Source: Macrotrachela quadricornifera (lineage: Eukaryota > Rotifera > Eurotatoria > Philodinida > Philodinidae). From it: DNA of 64,000 nucleotides. Below, one piece after another: positions 57,186 to 64,000 of this stretch. Position 1 is the stretch's first letter; each line of letters begins with the position of its first letter. The stretch covers positions 1,090,132 to 1,154,131 of the forward strand of contig JAJEKB010021488.1 of assembly GCA_022393335.1 (NCBI GenBank), in the 5' to 3' direction. A program made the translations under genes and the position numbers. The notes below the pieces were generated by a model, which did no database searches, had not been told where the DNA came from, and worked only from the letters and a program-made list of their open reading frames with translations.

Positions 57186-58614
57186 TGTTCCATTGTGCTT
57201 GAACTTTGTTTGCTCGCTCTTCCGAAAAAGAAACGTGTGCGTATTTCTTTTTTTTAAAATCTTAATCAAAGGTAATGAATTGGATGGTGTTCGTGGATGT
57301 GATATGTATTATTGGGACCGTTTAATAATTCTGAGTATAAGATTTAGTAATGGTTACATGATAGAGACTCTAGATGAAGTAATCGGAAGAAAAGTTACGA
57401 ATTCAATATCAGTTTTAATTAAACGTTTTCCCGTTGTTGGCTACCACGCGTCCTATCTTTCGATAGAATTTTAGCAGAAATATATGAATAAAAGCGCGGT
57501 ATCTGATTGGGACCCTATACTGTTGGAACTTCATCGACATCAGTCATATAAATACCATTCAAATATGTGAAGGAGTATGACAGATGAATATGCTCCATTC
57601 GTAGCAACTCATAAAACAATACTTCCTCTTTTTAGTTTCCTTTTACAAATCGTATTACCAGAAGCTGATTGCTTTTTGGAGTGAGAAGAAAAGGAAACCC
57701 ATTTATTCCCCTCAAAAGTGAATCGTAAGTGAAGGATATAGTGGAGGTGTCCATAAAAACGGCTAGTCGTGAGTGGCCGACCGGAGGGAGGCCGACGAAC
57801 GACTAGACGTTTATTTGAGAGGCTTATAGTAAGTAAAATGAGTCACAGTAAAAGATTTTTTGAGAAGTCATCAAATGATTCGATTAATGAACTAAAACAA
57901 ATCTTTATTTTATCTTTGGCGTGGGGACCGACATGATCACATCCTTTCAGTAGAGGGTCAGCGGCAATTGCGCCGCGTTACTTGTAATTTAAAAAAACAG
58001 CGAAAAAATGTTGAGTTTTAGTACTTGTCGATTGAGGATTCTTTCATTATAGTCAAATTTTCTTTTCAATAAATGAATATAAGAAAATAAATAAATATAC
58101 ACGATGATAGAGAATCTTAAGCTCTATCAGAATATATTGTTACTTTTTTCAAAAGATCATTCTATAATGATGAAAAATTTTAAAAGTTATTTTTGATGCC
58201 AAAGAAAAGAATTAGATCTCTGGAAATCTGAACGTGAGGGTGCCTTCATTGCGCTCAAATTATTTTTTAATCAATAAATGTAAGAAAATAAGTAAATGTA
58301 CAGAGTGCAACTATTTTTTGCCGTGAGGATATATCGAGAGATAAATAGAAACCTAATCTAATATTATATTGAAACTGTTTGGATAAATCATATTTTAGAT
58401 CTACTGAAGCTTATTCAGCAAATTTTTCAATTAAATATATATATTCTAAACATGCTTATTGAAATTAAATAAAAAACACTATAAAGCTGATAGTTTGAAA
58501 AACGTGTTTTGAAGCTTAGCCTTTCTTTTTTAGAGACTAAACGACATTGAAAAAAAAAATAAATCGTATGAAAATCAAATGTTAAAAATTATATGTTTTT
58601 GCTATACATTTCTG
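57186..58614. other. Gene-free stretch
   Basis: The frame at 57193-57474 has no recognisable motif. Near 57765-57810 a GC-rich inverted pair (gtcgtgagtggccgacc / ggaggccgacgaacgac) may be an end of an element. Otherwise AT-rich. Confidence 0.35.
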
Positions 58615-61117
58615 TTAGAAACTATCTTCAAACTTCAGCATACATTGTTGTAATTTAATATCAAATCGCTGATTATACTGTCGTTGACATGAATACAGTT
58701 TTTCTGAATTAATTTTGGTTAAGAATTCCAACAAAAATGTCTCTATATTGACTTGTGTACATATTGTGTAATTAACTAGGTCATTAGCATTTGGTAGATA
58801 CGTTTCCGCATCGATGATACCTTGACCATATAGTTGATGGGAATCAGCTGACATAATATGCAGAGATTTTACCTTTTGTGTTTGATTACAGAACCCTTGA
58901 CTATTATTTGTTTGCATTTGTACCATCAATTGAGCAGCACTATTGTCCCACCTGTACAAATATAAACAAAATGATCAGTTGATTTTATTGTGCATCAAAA
59001 AAGAAAACTTGCCACTTCATGTCAGATTCAGTTGCGTTTGTACATTTTGCAAGTGACGATATAAAGCTTAGTACAAAAGGTTTTAACTGAATATTTTGCT
59101 TTTTTAATACTTCAGTCAGTTGTGTCAGATTGACTGGCATTGCATTTTGTGTAGACAAAGGCATGGCAACCATGTTTTTTATTCCACTCATGCCAACACG
59201 TTGCATAGCAAGTATATCTAAATTTGAATCATATGAGATTGAATTAAAAAGAGAGACAAAAACAGTAAGAATGTCAGTTTACAAATGTTTTACAATTTCC
59301 ATTGTAACTTTCATTGTTCATAAAATTTATTTTAAACTTATTTATATTTAACACATTGTGCACGATGTGGCCTATCAGTGGGTCGCTCTATATTTTAACG
59401 AGAAACTGTATAGAAAAGTATTTTCTTTTGCCTTTTTTCTTAGCCAGAAAGTTAAACAAAAGGTGTCATTTGTTCTGCCTTCAGGACTTTATTAGAGTCC
59501 TTTATTCCATAGCATAATGCTTCTTATTAAAACACTCACGACAAAATAAATGTATTACAAACAGAACAGTGTACCGTCTGCTAACATTGCACGTAGATCC
59601 TTCATTTTCTTCAAGTTTGTGAGCAGGGAGTTTGCGCTTCAAATTACTTCTTGATGATTGTCTCAGACGATATAAAACGTTATAAAAAGGTGACGTTTGT
59701 AATTGATATTTGGAACTGTAATTGTTGATAGTTATGTAGTTTACAAGGAAAATTATGTCGCAAGTGTCATACAAAGTTTACAGTTCCGAGAAAGCCGTGC
59801 ACGATCTTTAATTGTTGGTACATCAATCAACAAGCTGAAACCTGATCTGAGACAACAATTAGTAGGTCATTCGAAGCGCAAACTCGAAGAAAAGGAAGGA
59901 TCTACGCGCAATGTTAGCAGACGATGCACTGTTTTGATTGTACTACATTTTTTTGTCTTGAGTGTTTTAGTAATAACCATTATGCTATGGAATAAAGGAC
60001 TCAAATAAAATATTGAAGGTAGAACAGATGACACCTTATGTTTAACCTTATGTTTAAGAAAAAAGCAAAATAAAGTGCTTTTCTACATAGTATTTCGTTA
60101 AACTAGAGCGTGGCCCATCGGTGGGCTAATCGTGTCCAATGTGTTACAAAACTTTCAAATTAGATACGAACCCAGATAAGCGTTGGGGCTACTGTCTAAC
60201 GTCTCGGCATTATATGGATAACCAAATGTTGTCAAATCTGGTATAAGAGTCGGATATGAATGTATTGATTTAAATTGTCCACCTATAAAGACAAATAATA
60301 TGTTACTTTTATATCTAAAATATGTTAATATTGTTACCAGAAAAATAAAGTGTTCCTATTTTTGATACAATTGATCGATCTTCAGTAATAGCTGTAGCAA
60401 TATTGGTCATTGTTCCAAGTACCAAAATATCAACTGGTATTTTTGAATATTTCAATGTTAGTTTAATTAATTCAATTGCACCAAATGGAGATGGTTGAAG
60501 AAATATATTGACGGACTGATTGAGACAAGTAGGTGATGTCATATAGGTATCGAGTGCATCCAATAATGACGATGGAATTGTATAGCCGGATGACATTAAT
60601 GGAAGGCTAGAAGAAAACGACACTATGAATACAAAAAGATCAAACATCTATACAACTTTTACCTCAATCCATAAGCGACTCCAACACCATTTGAACAGCC
60701 GATTAGATCAAGAAAACTAAGAACATTCGATCCTGAATAAAATGGTTTTCTTAATACAAAAAGAAATCAGAAACAATATTTATTGAATGTCAACTAAATG
60801 TTGATTTACGTGTATGCATTTCCGACAGTTGTTATTGCAAGAACATCAACTGTTGGTACCTTTAACGTTGATCATCACAAAGACATTTAATATGTGAACT
60901 TTATTTTAGTACTTATCCTTACATTAAGAACATAATGAATTGCCCATAAATCATCTATATCTGTATCCGTATCGATAATTACTGGTTGTCGACTAATATT
61001 TTGATTAATACAAAGTTGAATTTGCTGCTCTGTAGATGACAATGGACGACTATAAATGTAATTATTGTTCGCAATTATTAACCATACTAATGTCAATAGA
61101 GTTCTTTGATTTGCCAT
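58615..61117 (-). CDS. Secreted inosine-uridine type nucleoside hydrolase, 416 aa, seven exons
   Basis: Exons on the minus strand: 61117-60923, 60859-60810, 60749-60663, 60606-60338, 60282-60172, 59217-59016 and 58951-58615. All junctions use GT-AG and keep frame, and the sum is 417 codons. The first 24 residues are a signal peptide (MANQRTLLTLVWLII). The family's calcium/ribose motif is VIIDTDTDIDDLWAIHYVL (usual DTDPGIDD). VPTVDVLAITTVGNAY, SFLDLIGCSNGVGVAYG and ILVLGTMTNIATAI follow in the family order, and a late MKWDNSAAQLMVQ supplies the C-terminal Asp that normally binds calcium. It should hydrolyse the N-glycosidic bond of nucleosides outside the cell or in a vacuole. Small introns are about 55-63 bp except intron 5 (954 bp), which carries a piggyBac-like insertion. 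The last 80 residues are cysteine-bearing and not conserved. Confidence 0.9.
59348..60147. mobile_element. piggyBac-like foldback in an intron
   Basis: Left border TTAACACATTGTGCACGATG (59348 on); right border, inverted, GTAACACATTGGACACGATT. Both continue with matching gcc-cac/gtgggc blocks and tttaacg. Arms of about 350 bp are inverted copies, each encoding, outward from the centre, a fragment like the C-terminal cysteine-rich tail of piggyBac transposases (RKLEEKEGSTRNVSRRCTVL in the plus-strand arm; a FCRECFNKKHYAM version in the minus-strand arm). The right TTAA has become TTAC. It sits in intron 5 of the nucleoside hydrolase with its edge 23 bp from the donor. Confidence 0.8.
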
Positions 61118-63770
61118 TTATTCTATACACAAAAAACATAGATCAAAGGATTATTTATCGAAGAATATTCTTCTAATTATAATATTTCTTCAGTAAAATA
61201 TCTTAGCGTATTACTTCTGTTTTACACTTGTGATTCAAGCTTGGTTCTGAACTAGGAACTTCATTTTTAAAATATATTAGATTTTTTTTGTCATGATTTT
61301 TTGAGAATTTTCTCTTCATTTTGCATGCATCTCAATTACTTTCCTTATATTTTCTTTATCTATTGACGCATATAAATACTTACTTTTACTTCGTTAATAC
61401 TTGCCAAGAAATATTGTTGCTTGAATAAACAGAATGATTGACTAGTTTGATTTTAATTAAAGAGAACGTATAATAAAGTTGCTTCGTAGTATATATACGA
61501 AAATAATTTGTTTTTCAATAAAGACAACCTGTGAAAAAATAATTACTTTTATTACGAAAAATTATATGAATATAATGATACGATCAATATTTCATTTTCA
61601 TGCGTTTTTAATAAGTCAGATGTGTCAAAGATACTTTATAATGGTAATGATTATGTTTTTTGCATAGAACATTTATATTTACATAAAAGTTTCTAGCATA
61701 TTTATTATGTTTACTGTTTTTTTGGGAACAATTCGACCCGTACGAAGTATATTATAAGTGCGATTTATCTATGAAGCAAATCTATATAAAACTCATAGGA
61801 CTTTTATTTGTCATGTGTCCTTGAGAAAAATATAAGAGGCATCTGTTTGATCATAGTCGATTTCAAACTTTTCATATACGAAGTAATTGTTTTCGTGGGA
61901 GGAACGAAATTGCAATTAAATTTTTATCATCGACATCGTATGTTTATTATAAAAATGAAATGACAAAATATTCATTAGCTTGTATAGAGATATTTACTGA
62001 CATTATTTTAACTAGGTTATTTTGTTATGACCCTAAGAAATTATATATCACACACAAAAGGTTTGTATATCTGAAGAGAAATTCTCTAAACAATCTATTT
62101 AAAACTTGATATGAATAAATTAAAAAAATATTTGTCTTATATTAATATCGATTTCAAAATTTGTTAATTCTACTGTTAAGTTTGTCAGAGATAAAATTTT
62201 AAGTGATTGATTGATTTGTACAACGTATTTATTGATAAGATTTGCCATTAAAATGACACTATTTTTGAAATAGAAATGTATTAGATTAATTCGAATATTG
62301 TTCTAAGTTTTTTTAAATTTAAAAAACAATGAAATTTTAAATAACGTATACATTATTGATTTTCTAACTGATATTTATTAACTTAAAAATGATTAACTTT
62401 TTACGTTTAAAATGTATATTAAACTTATTTCACTCGAAGTTCTGTACAGAAGGATTCAATGCATACAACTTTTGTTTGTTTTTTTAGTAGATAGTTTTAT
62501 ATTCAAAGTTGGATAATCGTACAAAAGACAACCAGTTTAACTGAAGTTAATTCATAAATCTTACAAAATAACTTTTAATTCAGTTCAGTTCATTTAAATC
62601 ATAAGTTAAAGTGAATAATTGGTTCATTTTTTAAAATGAATGGCGCAATTCAACATTCTGATTACGATAATATTATTCAGAATTATTTCAATAAAAACTA
62701 ATGTAAGATTATTGTACGAAAAGGTATAAACAAACGATAATAGAAGTTATGACATAGCTTTGTATTTTCATGTTTCATTTAAATTAATAAAAGGAGAGAA
62801 CATCTTTAAAAGTGTTGTGAGATATAGATTTTTCTTCTTTATTAACTCTCTATTTCTAAGTAAAGTGAATCCGTTATCTTTTATTTAAATGTTTAGTTCA
62901 GCTTAAGATGAATTATACGCACTGTGCTTAATCCTCTTGATGAAGAATACATGAAAAGAGAACGTTCAATAATAATTGAAAAGAAAAACAAATAAACTTT
63001 TATTTTAAGAGAGGTTTCGTGAGACCACTGTTAATATGACAAAGGGGAAACAGCTGGCTCCAGGCTGGTGGAGACATAGAGTTCGTTGTTTCCCCCTTAC
63101 AATATGGGCATATGACAAGTTTTAATAACGGAATTTGCTCGGACAGAATGAAAGCTCATATTGCAAAACCTATAGGACCAAATTTTTAGCTCAATTGAAT
63201 CTTTTTCTAAAGAGTTATGAAATTAATGCTGAGTATGTCTCAGACTGGTTCTAGATCAAAATTCCGAAATTTTCATTCTGACGGTATTTCATTAACTTCT
63301 TTTGAACACTTATAGATAGCTTATATTGTAATATCTCAAAAGATAGAATTTTTTGCTCTATCGAACTGTCTAAACAGATTTGTTCTCCATGCTTCCCTAA
63401 ATCCACAGATTCTTGATATATGAAGTGGCAATGCACTTAAAAATCGAATCCTGTGGCAGTACTTTGATAGAAAGAGTGTCGAGAAAGGTAGGTCTCGTTG
63501 TTTTGGTTCTAGATTCTAAAAGAGCGTGAAAAACTGCATTGAATGGTATATGGAACATCTTCAAAATTGATCGGTCCAATATTTGAATTTTCGACGCAAC
63601 TCTATGATCTGTACGTATCCTATGTCATATTTGAATATATTTGTGTCTACTATTATTCAAAATAATTTTTTTTGCAATTTAATCAGTACTTTTCGAAGGC
63701 ATGATTATACATTCTGTGAAATAGTATAAGAAAAGTTGCGTAAGCTCGTGCTTCTAGTAAAATTAGAATA
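61118..63770. other. Gene-free AT-rich stretch
   Basis: No exon supported. At 63048-63098 a pair ggggaaacagctggc / gttgtttccccc may be a small inverted repeat. The first 150 bp should include the promoter of the minus-strand hydrolase. Confidence 0.35.
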
Positions 63771-64000
63771 TACAGTGAGCCTAAGTTGATTTCCCCCTAT
63801 TAGTATTTTTCACTTTTCTTCACTATAGTTTGCTCTTTCTCCAATGTTAAACCCATAGGAAAAAAGCACAAATTCAACTACATCTTTTGATACAGGATAA
63901 TTATAGGTCGAATAGAAACTAAAAGGAGAAAAATGTATAAAAAAAAACAGTACTTTTTTCACTACAATCTGCAAAAAATAAACTCTTGTTTCTCTAGCTT
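63771..64000 (+). mobile_element. Left end of a Tc1/mariner-like element, cut by the window
   Basis: TA followed by CAGTGAGCCTAAGTTGATTT and a cccc tract at 63773; TA target and CAGTG start are typical of Tc1/mariner ends. The rest continues past the window edge, so no transposase can be judged. Confidence 0.45.

Overview
The window is AT-rich eukaryotic DNA. It looks like a bdelloid rotifer (Rotaria/Adineta-like). The signs are very short GT-AG introns (about 46 to 70 bp), an ADP-ribosyltransferase fused to TPR repeats, single-exon rhodopsin-like receptors, an EGF-headed 7TM receptor, and a dense mixture of small DNA transposons of many families, many still with recognisable target-site duplications (TSDs). 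Species assignment is inference. I saw no prokaryotic operons, rRNA, tRNA or CRISPR.

Layout. 1-1364: long foldback element. 2181-2513: small secreted cysteine peptide. 4253-6770 (-): VIT/vWA protein of the VWA5A type. 8346-8724: near-perfect hairpin MITE. 11815-12783: 7TM receptor. 14675-16754: ADP-ribosyltransferase-TPR gene with a frameshifting deletion. 17.6-25.3 kb: gene-poor DNA with a TTAA-flanked MITE, a foldback and dispersed palindromic repeats.

25.4-32.7 kb is the most interesting host region. A decayed OTU-like gene that has lost its catalytic His is followed by an intact multi-exon gene joining an OTU cysteine protease to a Rel-homology-like segment, then by a complete Ulp1/SENP-type protease. 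A 792-bp element with an 8-bp TSD and mirrored arrays of a degenerate motif lies just downstream.

33.7-39.05 kb: a full-length two-ORF non-LTR retrotransposon with poly(A) and a 14-bp TSD, inserted in a minus-strand ADP-ribosyltransferase pseudogene. 39.7-45 kb: repeat arrays, a two-exon gene whose intron carries the same repeat, foldbacks and a 295-bp hAT-like MITE. 45.45-48.03 kb: an EGF-7TM receptor split by a 1.47-kb GC-ended hAT-like insertion. 49.3-52.8 kb: relics of pogo/Tigger-like and FLYWCH/MULE-like transposases. 53.6-57.2 kb: nested foldback and a tandem repeat. 58.6-61.1 kb (-): seven-exon secreted nucleoside hydrolase with a piggyBac-like element in intron 5. The remainder is AT-rich DNA with no gene visible to me; a Tc1/mariner-like end lies at the right edge.

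Most of the unusual structure comes from transposons interrupting, splitting or sitting in introns of host genes. Exon structures were read by eye from splice sites and frame continuity; nothing was searched against a database.
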